From positions 1-41,169 of IMG/VR virus record IMGVR_UViG_3300012931_000037: a DNA stretch of 41,169 nucleotides. One strand, given 5' to 3'. The stretch comes from a virus. Each line of letters starts with the position of its first letter. The first letter of the stretch is position 1. The position numbers and the translations under genes are program-made. Positions 6,854 through 16,156 of this stretch are shown here, piece by piece. The notes under the pieces are model-generated. The model searched no databases. It saw nothing but the letters and a program-made list of their open reading frames with translations, and was not told the origin of the DNA.

Positions 6854-8991
6854 GATATAGCTTCTAATGAATCAGTGATCTCTACCATTTCTACTTCAAG
6901 TTTTTCCTCTCTGTCGTTATAAGTCCCATTAACAATATAAAGATTAACATTAGTCAAATGAGAACTATCTTGGATTAAAATATAAAATATCTTTGAAAAT
7001 ATTATATTTTGAGCAATAAATTCCTTTAACCTCAACGTCCCAGTTAATTTACATCTTGGATTGGAATATTGGCTTAATAGGTTTTGAAGTAATAATTCAG
7101 AAGATTTATATACTGTACTGCTATTAACCCTCGTCAACCCTGTTATGTTTAATCCACTATCTGTAGGATAAACGGAAGAAAATGCCCCTTTAGAACATCC
7201 ATAAGTCCCAATACCACTTGTTAATGATAATTCTAAAGAAGATTCCTTCATATTAGAAGCGCTATCAATAGTCCCACTATATTCAATACTATCATTAGAT
7301 ATTTTGACCTTTTTTGTATTAACAACAGAAATATTGACATTTTTAATTAAAATATTAAGTACCGCATCAGGAAGAGGATCGGCTACTATTCCACCACCCA
7401 ACGTAATAGAAATAGAACCCTCTATTAATGCTGATGATAAATCATTTTCTTTTAAAGGGATGTATAAATATGAAGTAATCCACGAATCATTAATTAAACT
7501 TTCATCTGTTGGATAATAATAATGTGTTATATTATACCCAAGAAAAGAAAACCAAGAGCCATGCGTATAAGTCCTGTAAGGTGTTTTTGTTGCATCTATC
7601 TGTCTCACAAGGATACGGCAAGAACCTTCTGTATCACTCCAATATCCTGTAGCCGTGCTTTCCATAATATACCACTGGCTACCTACTTTTATTTTAATAT
7701 CAGTTAAATACATAGAAGATATATCGGTGCCGGTCTCTGCCGGATCAATAATATTACTCACATGTTTTGTATTAACATATACATCCATGCTTAATTCTAA
7801 CATAAGACTATCATCTTGTTTTATATTTGAAAAAGGGAACGCATAAGTAAAAGTTCCACTTCCCCCAACGGTCTGTTTGATATAAAAATCAATATCTTCT
7901 TCGTCTGGTGCTGTTTCTTCTATACCCTCAAAGGTAGCCCCACCAGACAATACCCAATCTGCCATTGTAACACCAATGTAAATATTATAAGTAATACCAT
8001 TATTAGTATATGACCCATAAGAGGTAAGGTTTCCGGCATTATCCTCCCCATTAAAATCGTACCCACTATCTATAAATGAATATGGGCTATAAGTTATTTT
8101 AATTTTATTGAATAACTGTGTAATATCTAATTCTTGCCCTGTTTCATACCAATCAATATCATCGTTAGATATGTCCAGTGTTTTCGTATAATTTGTGATA
8201 ACTGTAGGCAAATAAAAAAACGAAGGTGATATGCTATACCCGATACATTCAGTAGTACTAATATTTAAACCAACAGGGTCTATAATATATATAATATCCC
8301 CTTTAAAAGACATAACCAACCCTAATCCCCCATAAATAGATTCTAACACGTCACGGCAAGACATCGCCTCTCCATCTTCATCATAATAATTTTCATTATT
8401 AACCGCCAAATATTCTAATGGGTTTATTGATTCATCAGCACTATCTATATATCGTATATTGGTGTATGATATTATATCTGTAAATGTTATCTCTAATTTA
8501 GAAAAGATATCATCCATGACATCTTTTATTAAAGAAAATCCAGTATAATTACTACCTCCAACAGTTTGGGTATAGGGGATGTCTTCTAATACCGACATCC
8601 CATCATTACAATGGATTGTAACTATTGATCTTAATGATGAAGGGGTGCTATAACTCTCATTATAAATATCTGTATTAATAAACCCTTGCCAAATCATATA
8701 ACTAACATTCTCTACCCTATTGTATATCCTGACTATATATTTTTGAGCGTCTACCGTGAATAAATGCTGCATCGACAGTGGGGTTGCTACGATTTTTATA
8801 GTAGCCCCGCTTCCCAGTGTTGGTTTATATATATTATCTATATTGCCATCGTAATCTATAGTCAAAACATCATCCGCAGCTAACAATTGAGAAACAGACC
8901 CAGTATAACTTTTCTCAAGGATGTTTATATATGTCTCCCCTCCTGATTTTCTGTAATAAAATATCTGATGCCTAATCCCGTATGTAGCCAT
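6850..8991 (-). CDS. Baseplate / distal tail protein
   Basis: 713 residues, beta-rich, directly downstream of the tape measure gene with TAATG overlap, the place of the distal tail or hub protein in siphophages. The N-terminal 250 residues (GIRHQIFYYRKSGGETYINI, then FINTDIYNESY) look like a hub domain of the type common in Bacteroidota phages. The remainder is likely carbohydrate-binding or structural beta domains. I see no peptidase motif. The assignment rests on gene order and composition. Confidence 0.65.
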   Translation of the reverse strand: MATYGIRHQIFYYRKSGGETYINILEKSYTGSVSQLLAADDVLTIDYDGNIDNIYKPTLGSGATIKIVATPLSMQHLFTVDAQKYIVRIYNRVENVSYMIWQGFINTDIYNESYSTPSSLRSIVTIHCNDGMSVLEDIPYTQTVGGSNYTGFSLIKDVMDDIFSKLEITFTDIISYTNIRYIDSADESINPLEYLAVNNENYYDEDGEAMSCRDVLESIYGGLGLVMSFKGDIIYIIDPVGLNISTTECIGYSISPSFFYLPTVITNYTKTLDISNDDIDWYETGQELDITQLFNKIKITYSPYSFIDSGYDFNGEDNAGNLTSYGSYTNNGITYNIYIGVTMADWVLSGGATFEGIEETAPDEEDIDFYIKQTVGGSGTFTYAFPFSNIKQDDSLMLELSMDVYVNTKHVSNIIDPAETGTDISSMYLTDIKIKVGSQWYIMESTATGYWSDTEGSCRILVRQIDATKTPYRTYTHGSWFSFLGYNITHYYYPTDESLINDSWITSYLYIPLKENDLSSALIEGSISITLGGGIVADPLPDAVLNILIKNVNISVVNTKKVKISNDSIEYSGTIDSASNMKESSLELSLTSGIGTYGCSKGAFSSVYPTDSGLNITGLTRVNSSTVYKSSELLLQNLLSQYSNPRCKLTGTLRLKEFIAQNIIFSKIFYILIQDSSHLTNVNLYIVNGTYNDREEKLEVEMVEITDSLEAIS

Positions 8992-11900
8992 TATGAATAA
9001 CTTTTAACTTTTCTATTATAATTTTTAAATACACCAACTAAAGTATCTCCTTCTATATGAAACACTACATCTTTCAATCCAGTCATATCACTATTTTGAA
9101 ATCTATCCATTTTTTCTAAAGGTATTACTGCTTCCTGAGAAGAAAGGCGTGCATAAAATGAATCATTAGGATACCCATCAGGCACAATTCCACCATTTGC
9201 TAATGCTGCCATTCCTTGCGCAACAGGGATGCTTGCTAAAGATGTTAATACTGTTTCAACCCCTGATGCCATTGCAATTAAGTTATAAGGATATGGTAAT
9301 CTCGCCCCTGATGCTGTTGCCCCCGATATAGCATTACCTGCATTAGCAACACTTTCCGCTTGTGCGGCCGTAGTTGCCGTAATAGATTCCGCTTGTGCTG
9401 TAGCTAATGATGCAGCATTAGTGAGTTGAGTAGCAGTATTTGTTGTTGTTATTGCTGTTTCTGTTGCTTTCTCTGCTGAAAATAACTTTGTTAATGAAAT
9501 TATCTTTGGTAATAAATTAATAACATCCTCTAAATATCCGATCCATTCACTAAATGTACCACCAATATAAGAACCTACCGTAGACATAATGTCCATTATA
9601 TTATTCAGGGCTTCTTTTTTAGCGGATATCTTATCCAAGCTATTTGCCAATTTGTTATACTCAGACGTTATTGACTTTATTGCATCAACATAAGCATCAT
9701 ATTCAACATCTCCTGGTTCTACATTCCATTCTTTTAATAAGGCAAGTTTATCGGTTAATGTATCTATTGCATTTTCATAAACACTCATCTGTGTTTTTGC
9801 TTCATCAAAAGTATCACCAAGTAACGATTCTTTTAAGGCAGCAGCAGCAAGTTCCGAGTTCATTTTATTCAACGTAGTTGTAACGTCACCAATATCTGCT
9901 TTTGTATTTGTAGGGATTAATGTATCGGAAAACAATGCCTTCATATAATCTGCTTTAGGAATAGCCTTAACTTCTGTAACCACTTGTTTTACTGCCTTAG
10001 CTAATTCCTGCATCCTTGAATCTGTTATAGGTATTGTTGTCCCTGCCAGCTCTTTTAATGTCTTTTCAAAAAGTTCTGTATTCTCTTTAGCGTAATCAAA
10101 ATCATCTCCAAGCAAGGCAGCCATCCTATGATTAAGTTCCATTCCTTCATTTAACTTCGAGAAAATCTCTATGGCAGGGCCAATTGTTGTTTCATAATTC
10201 TTTATTGCATCCTGTAATATTTTAGCTTTTTTTGCAGCATCTTGCTCTGTATTATATTTACTTATAGCAGCAGCAAGGTCATCATATATCTTTTTTGCTT
10301 TAGTTACTTCGGCAGCCCTCGCATCAATAAACTTTTGGTTTGTATGTCCGGCTCCAAACAGGTTTTCCAGAAACGAATACCCCTCTTTGTTCTTTACCCC
10401 TTGGTTGTATTCTTTGTACGATTGGTCCCATGCCTTTCTTGCGGCTTCCTGTGCAGCGGTAAGTTGTTCTATTGACATAACACCATAGTCTACATCACTA
10501 AGGTCTTTCATCCTCTTTAATTCCCCATTAACATCTACTAATGAAGAATAGAATAAACTATGTTTTTTTGCAATTTCTTTTACATGGTTAGAATATTTAA
10601 CAAGCCCTACTGTTGCACCTCCAAGTATTGTAATTAAACTACCTATGCCAAGTCCCGAACCTGATAAAAACTTAAACACACTAAATAACCCTTTTGTTAT
10701 TGTTGGGCTAATTGTCATAGCAGTCTTTAACCCACCAAAAGAACCACTAAGCCCAAATATAATGCCTTTAAAAAAGGTAAATGTCTTCGTTAAAACATTA
10801 AACGTAGTAACTAATCCTCCCGACAAATAACCAATAACACTTATTATTAATGATAATGGGCCAAGTGCCGCAACAAGTAAAGCAGTAGATGTTATTAATT
10901 TTCTTGTAGATGAATCTAAGTCTGAATACCAATCAGCTAAATCACTTATCTTGCCAACAACTGATTCGATAATAGGTAATATAGTAGTTTTAAATGTTTC
11001 CCCTATCTTAATTGTAGATGCATTTAATGAAGCCATTGCTACATTTGTCCTTTGTTTTATCGTATCGGCAATAGAAACATGTGCTTTGTTTAAAGAACCT
11101 GTTGCATCTGTAACCCTTTGCATTAACTCCGTATTATATTGGAAATTTTTACCTGCTATTGACATATATCCGGTTAATGCCCGTATATTAGGTAAAACAT
11201 CCTTAATAGCCTCATCCCCATATTTTAATTGAACATCCCTGAGTTTCTGCATTAAAGCAATAAGCCCTTGGTTTTTTAAAATATAACGTAATTCATCATA
11301 AGACGTATTTGCCCTACTTAAAGCAATAGCCCCTTGTTCTGATGCGGTAATTAAAGAGTTAAAAACCCCTTTTAAATAAACAGAGGCACTTGAAGCAGAT
11401 GAACCAGTAAGTGTTATTGCCGACATACCTCCAACCACTTGATCTAACGATACTCCTAAATTAGAGGCAAGTGGTATCAATTGACCTACATTAGAAGCAA
11501 AACCAGCTGCTTCTGCCTTGCCTTCCCTTACACCAGCGGCAAGCACATCGGTGGCATAAGAAGCTTTTAATCCTGTCCCGGCATAAGCATTTAATGAAGA
11601 TGTTAAATAATCAGCAACAGACTGCGTTTCTCCTAATCCAGAAGCAGCGGCCTTAGCCGATAATATTAATGCATTCATTGCCTCTGAACCTTTTATCCCG
11701 GAAGAAGAAATATAATATAACCCCTCTGCTAATTCTTGTGGTGTTTTCCCAAGTGCAGGGGCGAGTTCTAATATCTTTTCTTTAAATTTGTCTACCGATT
11801 CTTGCGCAGTGCCAGTAAGTCCGACAATTTTTTGCATCGAATACTCAAAATCGCTTGCAGCAGTAAATGAAGCTTTTCCAAAAGCAAGTATAGGAACGGT

Positions 11901-12371
11901 AAGTGTAGCCGTGGCTAAATACCCAAACGTCCTAAACTTCTGAGAAACATTATTAATATTAGAAACAACAGATTTCATAGAAGCCTCTGTTGTCTTATTT
12001 ACTTTTTGTATAGAATCAGAAACAGTTGCTATCTTAGCCCTGGCAATTGTTGATACATTCCCTACATTAGTTATTGATGCAGCAGCGGCAGCGTTCGCAT
12101 TAGTTATCTTAGCCGCAAATGAACCAGCAAACTCACCGGTAGTTACCGATGCTGTTTTTGATGCTATTGTTATTTTTTTAAAAGCATTAGAAGCAGTATT
12201 GCCCATCATAACCGATGCAGTACCTACCTTTGTCATTGAGGCAGCCATAGCAGATAAGTTACGGTTTATTTGAGTCACCGCAACTAACATCTGCTTCTGA
12301 AACTGGGACATCCCTATTGCAGCCTGATCACTATCAAGCCCTAATGTGGCTGTTAATGTTCCTATTGTCAC
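8991..12371 (-). CDS. Tail tape measure protein
   Basis: 1126 residues. The N-terminal 160 residues are Ala/Thr/Ser-rich and helical. A TP901-type core follows (about 165-450, with DFEYSMQKIVGLTGTAQESV), then hydrophobic segments (about 480-600), coiled coils, and a C-terminal GGIVPDGYPNDSFYARLSSQ stretch typical of tape measures. It sets tail length; the usual 1.5 angstrom per residue rule would give a tail near 170 nm. The start is GTG, overlapping the stop of the frameshifted chaperone as GTGA. The length and the lack of sheath genes point to a non-contractile tail. Confidence 0.92.
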   Translation of the reverse strand: MTIGTLTATLGLDSDQAAIGMSQFQKQMLVAVTQINRNLSAMAASMTKVGTASVMMGNTASNAFKKITIASKTASVTTGEFAGSFAAKITNANAAAAASITNVGNVSTIARAKIATVSDSIQKVNKTTEASMKSVVSNINNVSQKFRTFGYLATATLTVPILAFGKASFTAASDFEYSMQKIVGLTGTAQESVDKFKEKILELAPALGKTPQELAEGLYYISSSGIKGSEAMNALILSAKAAASGLGETQSVADYLTSSLNAYAGTGLKASYATDVLAAGVREGKAEAAGFASNVGQLIPLASNLGVSLDQVVGGMSAITLTGSSASSASVYLKGVFNSLITASEQGAIALSRANTSYDELRYILKNQGLIALMQKLRDVQLKYGDEAIKDVLPNIRALTGYMSIAGKNFQYNTELMQRVTDATGSLNKAHVSIADTIKQRTNVAMASLNASTIKIGETFKTTILPIIESVVGKISDLADWYSDLDSSTRKLITSTALLVAALGPLSLIISVIGYLSGGLVTTFNVLTKTFTFFKGIIFGLSGSFGGLKTAMTISPTITKGLFSVFKFLSGSGLGIGSLITILGGATVGLVKYSNHVKEIAKKHSLFYSSLVDVNGELKRMKDLSDVDYGVMSIEQLTAAQEAARKAWDQSYKEYNQGVKNKEGYSFLENLFGAGHTNQKFIDARAAEVTKAKKIYDDLAAAISKYNTEQDAAKKAKILQDAIKNYETTIGPAIEIFSKLNEGMELNHRMAALLGDDFDYAKENTELFEKTLKELAGTTIPITDSRMQELAKAVKQVVTEVKAIPKADYMKALFSDTLIPTNTKADIGDVTTTLNKMNSELAAAALKESLLGDTFDEAKTQMSVYENAIDTLTDKLALLKEWNVEPGDVEYDAYVDAIKSITSEYNKLANSLDKISAKKEALNNIMDIMSTVGSYIGGTFSEWIGYLEDVINLLPKIISLTKLFSAEKATETAITTTNTATQLTNAASLATAQAESITATTAAQAESVANAGNAISGATASGARLPYPYNLIAMASGVETVLTSLASIPVAQGMAALANGGIVPDGYPNDSFYARLSSQEAVIPLEKMDRFQNSDMTGLKDVVFHIEGDTLVGVFKNYNRKVKSYS

Positions 12372-12774
12372 TGCTTCTTGTTTTTTACTGGTTTCATTCC
12401 CTTATTTTGTAAATTCTTCCTGCTTTTCACAACAGGGAATTTTCTATTAGCCAATGATAATAAAACCTGTTTCATCTCTTCCATACTCTGAGCCTTCCTT
12501 CCAAACCCTTTATCCCAATCAAGTATGAAATCTTTTACTTCTGTTAACTTAGCCCCTCTCCTTCCGTGTGTCCTTATAAATAAATTCGTAATCAACGAAG
12601 CAATATAAGACATCCTGAAATCATCCCTCCAACTACCTATCGGGTCTATCCTGTCCATCGCCTCCCATTCGCTTAACTGCTCAGAGGTTAACTCATCCAA
12701 CAGGTAATCCGGGTGGGCATATCCTAATTCTCTACAGAGCCGGAACTGGAACTGGCGGCTTGGCCGCCTTCTGA
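12368..12774 (-). CDS. Tail assembly chaperone, -1 frame extension (GT-like)
   Basis: This frame has no good start. It continues upstream without a stop to the slippery site at 12775-12781 and reads LCRELGYAHPDYLLDELTSEQLSEWEAMD..., the familiar second half of the fused siphophage chaperone. It would be made only as a fusion with the first chaperone, about 260 residues in total, which loads the tape measure during tail assembly. A TTG at 12700 could act as an independent start but has no convincing ribosome site. Confidence 0.75.
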
Positions 12775-13149
12775 GTTTTTTACTAACTCATCCTTATCTT
12801 TTTCCGACATCTTATTAAGTTCCGAAGCCTTGTCTGCTATCCTTGCAAGGTTTACAGCACCCATACTTTCGCCAAGTTTATCTGCATCGGTCGGCAATAA
12901 AAGAAGGTTCCCTTCCTCGTCACATACTGTTGCTACAGCTAATTTTGCACGGAAATTTTCAAGTGAAGTTTCGTAATCAGTAGGCTTGCCTTCGTTTTTT
13001 ACCTTCTTCATCATTGCTTTCTCAAAATTATCCCTTGCCTTGCCGGTCATCTGGCATACAAATACATAATCGCCATTTTCTAATTCAACTTTTTCCCTTT
13101 TAAGGTCTTCTTTTTGTAAAAGATCGGTTTTGTTTAATAACTTTCCCAT
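12724..13149 (-). CDS. Tail assembly chaperone (G-like)
   Basis: 141 residues, charged and helical, starting MGKLLNKTDLLQKEDLKR and ending in a Ser-rich tail. It lies between the tail tube gene and the tape measure, where lambda G and its relatives lie. About 125 codons in, the mRNA has A AAA AAC in the correct phase, allowing some ribosomes to enter the -1 frame and make the GT-like fusion. A hairpin with a T6 run lies between it and the tail tube gene, which would lower its level relative to the tube protein. Confidence 0.8.
   Translation of the reverse strand: MGKLLNKTDLLQKEDLKREKVELENGDYVFVCQMTGKARDNFEKAMMKKVKNEGKPTDYETSLENFRAKLAVATVCDEEGNLLLLPTDADKLGESMGAVNLARIADKASELNKMSEKDKDELVKNSEGGQAASSSSGSVEN
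12775..12781 (-). promoter_or_regulatory. Programmed -1 frameshift site A AAA AAC
   Basis: Read leftward, the heptamer A AAA AAC lies in phase (gtA AAA AAC) near codons 124-125 of the first tail chaperone. A shift of -1 there joins it to the downstream frame that encodes the conserved LTSEQLSEWEA block. The GC-rich stretch that follows could form a stimulatory structure, but I did not fold it. Confidence 0.75.
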
Positions 13150-13175
13150 GATTAAAAATATTTATGATTAATAAT

Positions 13176-13194
13176 AAAAAATCCTTGATTAGGA
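13176..13194 (-). terminator. Partial terminator after the tail tube gene
   Basis: Read leftward, TCCT pairs with AGGA around AATCA and is followed by six T. It sits in the 54-base gap between the tail tube and tail chaperone genes. A weak hairpin here would let the abundant tube protein be made in excess over downstream genes. Confidence 0.4.
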
Positions 13195-13203
13195 CAATCC
13201 TGG

Positions 13204-13641
13204 TTAAACCACACTTCCGGCTGAACCTGAATTGACTGTCACCTGTCCCGATATCTGAATAGTTACATCAGCGGTAATCTTGTCATCAGCCGCAATTGTT
13301 AACGGCAATTCTGTGACAAACCCTTCGAACTCTAATGTAGTTTCTTCCGAATCAGGCAGTATAATTTCGTAATTAACGACGTCATCGTCCTCAAAATCAG
13401 CTTTCATAAGATCATAAGTATCCCTTGTGAAATTCATTGAGAGAACAACCGTCCCTGCATCACGAAAACCTCCAATAAGTTCTTTATACCCTCCCGCACT
13501 GTCAAGTGAAGTAACTTCAATCGTACTTCTTGACATACCTGGGCCGGTAATAGAACTAATTTCAGAAATGTCTTCCCATGCTTGCGCAGTAACATCCCAT
13601 CTCCGAAATTTAGTACCAACACCTGCTACGGCATTACTCAT
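13204..13641 (-). CDS. Major tail (tube) protein
   Basis: 145 residues, beta-rich, with GTKFRRWDVTAQAWEDISEI at the N-terminus and EVTSLDSAGGYKELIGGFRD, features of lambda V/TP901-type tube subunits. It self-assembles into the tail tube around the tape measure. A strong AGGAGG lies about nine bases before the ATG, fitting high expression. It is flanked by the tail terminator gene upstream and a hairpin plus chaperone genes downstream. Confidence 0.85.
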   Translation of the reverse strand: MSNAVAGVGTKFRRWDVTAQAWEDISEISSITGPGMSRSTIEVTSLDSAGGYKELIGGFRDAGTVVLSMNFTRDTYDLMKADFEDDDVVNYEIILPDSEETTLEFEGFVTELPLTIAADDKITADVTIQISGQVTVNSGSAGSVV

Positions 13642-13646
13642 CTTTT

Positions 13647-14039
13647 TTACCTCCTGTTAATGTTAAAGTTTAACACTATTCTACAATTACCATTGTCATC
13701 CCAGTCTAATAGGTATGGCCCATTTGAACAGTAGATGACACTATATAAAGTTCCGTTCCGTGTCTCTTGCGCCCGGCCATGAAGCGAATCTTTAATATCA
13801 TTAGCTAAATTCCACGTATCAATATAATTAATCCCCCTCACTCTTATGTTAACCGAAGGATATTCATATCCTTGTGTAGTCAACCCTAACGAAGGCGATA
13901 ACCCCCCGGTGTCGAAAATGGTAACACATTCAATAGGTGAACCGGGTTCTTTATTTGTAAACAGGTTATTAGCAAAGATAAGCCCTAAGCTACTTTCTGC
14001 CTCTAACATGTCTTTTATATCCTCTGCTGGTGACTGCAT
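13647..14039 (-). CDS. Tail terminator / tail completion protein
   Basis: 130 residues, alpha/beta, with PSVNIRVRGINYIDTWNLAND in the middle, like the 'minor capsid' or tail-terminator family that caps the tail tube at the neck. I chose the ATG at 14039, which overlaps the previous stop as TGATG, over a GTG one codon upstream. The position between the HK97 gp10-like and tube genes is the usual one. Confidence 0.72.
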   Translation of the reverse strand: MQSPAEDIKDMLEAESSLGLIFANNLFTNKEPGSPIECVTIFDTGGLSPSLGLTTQGYEYPSVNIRVRGINYIDTWNLANDIKDSLHGRAQETRNGTLYSVIYCSNGPYLLDWDDNGNCRIVLNFNINRR

Positions 14040-14572
14040 CACTTCTTAATTGTTGCGTTTTCTTTTATAATATCAACTATTCTACTTTTGTTGTTATAGA
14101 TATTCTTTTGTAACCATTGCGATTCCGCTGTCCTCCCATTTTTCTGTTGAAAATGCGCCCCTACCATCTCGTGTACAAAACCAGAATATTTCATCGTATA
14201 ACCAAACATTATATGTTTCCTATTTTCTGTATCCATTGCTGTCAATTCCCCTTGTGCATCAGTTATCCCCTGTGTGTGGTCTGACAAATAAATATCTGCC
14301 TTGTTACCTTTAAACTGTTTTGCGCCATATCCAACAAATACTTTATCTTTTGAAGTACTAAACCACGATCTTTTTAAATTACCCAAATCATAAGGTGTCA
14401 TCGGGTTCCCCTGTTTTTCCGTTTCTTCCCTTATAAAGGCAACGGCCTTAACTAATCCGGTAACACTATTACTTTTTATTACTTTAACCTCTGTACGTAA
14501 GTTTTGCATTACCTTATCAAAACCTGTTAAGTAATTCTTTCCCCCACTTGTCCCCGGATGTTTCTTTCCCAT
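14039..14572 (-). CDS. HK97 gp10-like head-tail protein
   Basis: 177 residues. GNPMTPYDLGNLKRSWFS and the later KYSGFVHEMVGAHFQQ are typical of the HK97 gp10 family of head-tail joining proteins. I chose the ATG at 14572 because GGAGGG lies at good spacing before it and the upstream ATG at 14587 would overlap the preceding gene. It is basic at both ends. Confidence 0.8.
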   Translation of the reverse strand: MGKKHPGTSGGKNYLTGFDKVMQNLRTEVKVIKSNSVTGLVKAVAFIREETEKQGNPMTPYDLGNLKRSWFSTSKDKVFVGYGAKQFKGNKADIYLSDHTQGITDAQGELTAMDTENRKHIMFGYTMKYSGFVHEMVGAHFQQKNGRTAESQWLQKNIYNNKSRIVDIIKENATIKK

Positions 14573-14573
14573 A

Positions 14574-14981
14574 TTAGAACCCTCCATAAGATAATGATGG
14601 TGTCAAATATGCTTTCCTTAAAAATACACTGTCAGAACCAAGCGCAGGTATCTTGTCAAATTTCTTAATAACAAACGCCCCTTTTATCTTTCTTGGGTCA
14701 TCTATCGCATTGGAACTACTTTCATATTCATCATAAATATCATCAAGTGTCCCATTGTAAAGCATTCCCTCTTCTTCTACATCAATAGTAAGATAAACAG
14801 TAGCCCTTGATGTTATCGTGTTTCCCTTACTATCAGTAACAAGTTGTTTCATCTCCTCCCACTTGCAAGCAAGTTCTACCGGTTCATCAAAAGTATATCC
14901 TCCCCTACCATCATTTTTAGGGTTCCCCCAATAAACACATAGTTGAGAACAATTCCTTTCTATGATAGCCCCTATACTCAT
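14574..14981 (-). CDS. Head closure protein
   Basis: 135 residues, beta-rich, starting MSIGAIIERNCSQLCVYWG, with YTFDEPVELACKWEEMKQ and a C-terminal LTPSLSYGGF. The position (after the connector, before gp10) and barrel-like composition fit the head-closure or stopper protein of siphophage necks. The start overlaps the previous stop (TGA inside AATGAG). Confidence 0.65.
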   Translation of the reverse strand: MSIGAIIERNCSQLCVYWGNPKNDGRGGYTFDEPVELACKWEEMKQLVTDSKGNTITSRATVYLTIDVEEEGMLYNGTLDDIYDEYESSSNAIDDPRKIKGAFVIKKFDKIPALGSDSVFLRKAYLTPSLSYGGF

Positions 14982-15358
14982 TCGTCAAAACTTGGTATTG
15001 CGTACATTGTTGCTGATCTTTTACCTAAATTAGCCATCTTCCCTGTTATATCTAATGTTAAAACCATTTGTCCATACGAGGTAGAATCTAATCCTGTGGT
15101 AAACTTACCGGCATACTTAACCGAAGCATCCCCTAATTTTTCATCTGTTGTCGCCCTGAAATAAGGGGTACACGAAATCATGTGTGCCGTCAACCACCGT
15201 TCAACCTCTTTTAATAATGTATCACCAAGGACAGTGTCCCCGCTGAATACCTTATCAACAACCTCTGTAGCGGCAGTTATAAACACCGTTACGATAGCAT
15301 CTGACGTGGTACAACCACTCATTATCTCTTTAACTTCTGTTGCCGTTACCCTTGCCAT
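14978..15358 (-). CDS. Head-tail connector (adaptor) protein
   Basis: 126 residues, mostly helical: MARVTATEVKEIMSGC..DAIVTVFITAATEVVDKVF, then LKEVERWLTAHMIS. This helical pattern with an ERWLTAH motif is typical of gp6/gp15-type adaptor proteins that bind under the portal. It is the first neck gene after the glycan island, so the island splits capsid genes from neck genes. Confidence 0.75.
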   Translation of the reverse strand: MARVTATEVKEIMSGCTTSDAIVTVFITAATEVVDKVFSGDTVLGDTLLKEVERWLTAHMISCTPYFRATTDEKLGDASVKYAGKFTTGLDSTSYGQMVLTLDITGKMANLGKRSATMYAIPSFDE

Positions 15359-15524
15359 AATTTTCTTTTATAATAATGAAAAATATTTTAATTTTTTGTA
15401 ATAAAATCCAATATCTATTTATTTTTAAAGTTACCCATAGACTACCCGTATTGTCACTTATCATAATCCCTTCGTTCAGTTTAGGATTTTCTATCACTTT
15501 AATATACCAAGGATATTTTCCCAT
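15330..15524 (-). CDS. Small hypothetical protein, 64 aa
   Basis: It starts two bases after the sulfotransferase stop and begins MGKYPWYIKVIENPKLNEG. The first 40 residues look like a folded domain with Trp/Tyr, while the last third is AT-driven (KIKIFFIIIKENYGK) and overlaps the connector start by 29 bases. It may be a true small gene or the leader of the connector gene. No function is recognised. Confidence 0.4.
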   Translation of the reverse strand: MGKYPWYIKVIENPKLNEGIMISDNTGSLWVTLKINRYWILLQKIKIFFIIIKENYGKGNGNRS

Positions 15525-15526
15525 AA

Positions 15527-16156
15527 TTATTGTTTTTTTCTACTTTTCCAAAGTAGAGGTTCTATATATCTTTTAATCTTATTCTCATCATACTCAATCC
15601 CTATCCATTCACATAGGTCTTTTAACTGTCCATAGTCACTGTTAACCATCCTCTCCGGCCAAATGACTTTATAATTAACCCTCTCGATCATATCTTTAAA
15701 CCGTTCTTCATATTCATGAACCCAGTTAATCCATCCTGCTTCATCTTGGTGTGCGTTCATATAAGAGGTTTTTAAACACGACTGTACAATATCCCCAGTC
15801 CTCCTTCTTACAATAACCCATTTGGCCTTCGGGAAAGCATAATCCCATATAGGCCATATAAGACATGACTTAGAATCTTTATACATCCAGTTATCATTAC
15901 ACCCTTCTTTTTTAAGTATATCCAACACGTTATCTTTCCAGTAGTTAGGTATCAAAATATTATTAGTGTCCGGCAATGTTTTTTGACCTCTCGCATCAAT
16001 ACCAATACAGTTAAAATATGAATTAACCATCGTGCGGATGTTATAGTTTTCATTCATCTTATTCACACCACCTGAGAATATACCACATTCTTTTATTGCC
16101 CCTGCAATAATAGAAGCCCCGCTTCGTGGTACTCCTGTAACAAGTATTTCGCTCAT
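15527..16156 (-). CDS. Sulfotransferase-like protein
   Basis: 209 residues. The P-loop TGVPRSGASIIAGAI (residues 6-20) matches the 5'-phosphosulfate loop of PAPS-dependent sulfotransferases, and WVIVRRRTGDIVQSCLKT matches the 3'-phosphate-binding motif. The family transfers sulfate from PAPS to hydroxyls of sugars or other acceptors; PAPS would come from the host. The gene is the last of the glycan island and is coupled to a two-domain glycosyltransferase by ATGA, so a glycan acceptor is the natural guess. The length is short but near that of bacterial members. Confidence 0.8.
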   Translation of the reverse strand: MSEILVTGVPRSGASIIAGAIKECGIFSGGVNKMNENYNIRTMVNSYFNCIGIDARGQKTLPDTNNILIPNYWKDNVLDILKKEGCNDNWMYKDSKSCLIWPIWDYAFPKAKWVIVRRRTGDIVQSCLKTSYMNAHQDEAGWINWVHEYEERFKDMIERVNYKVIWPERMVNSDYGQLKDLCEWIGIEYDENKIKRYIEPLLWKSRKKQ

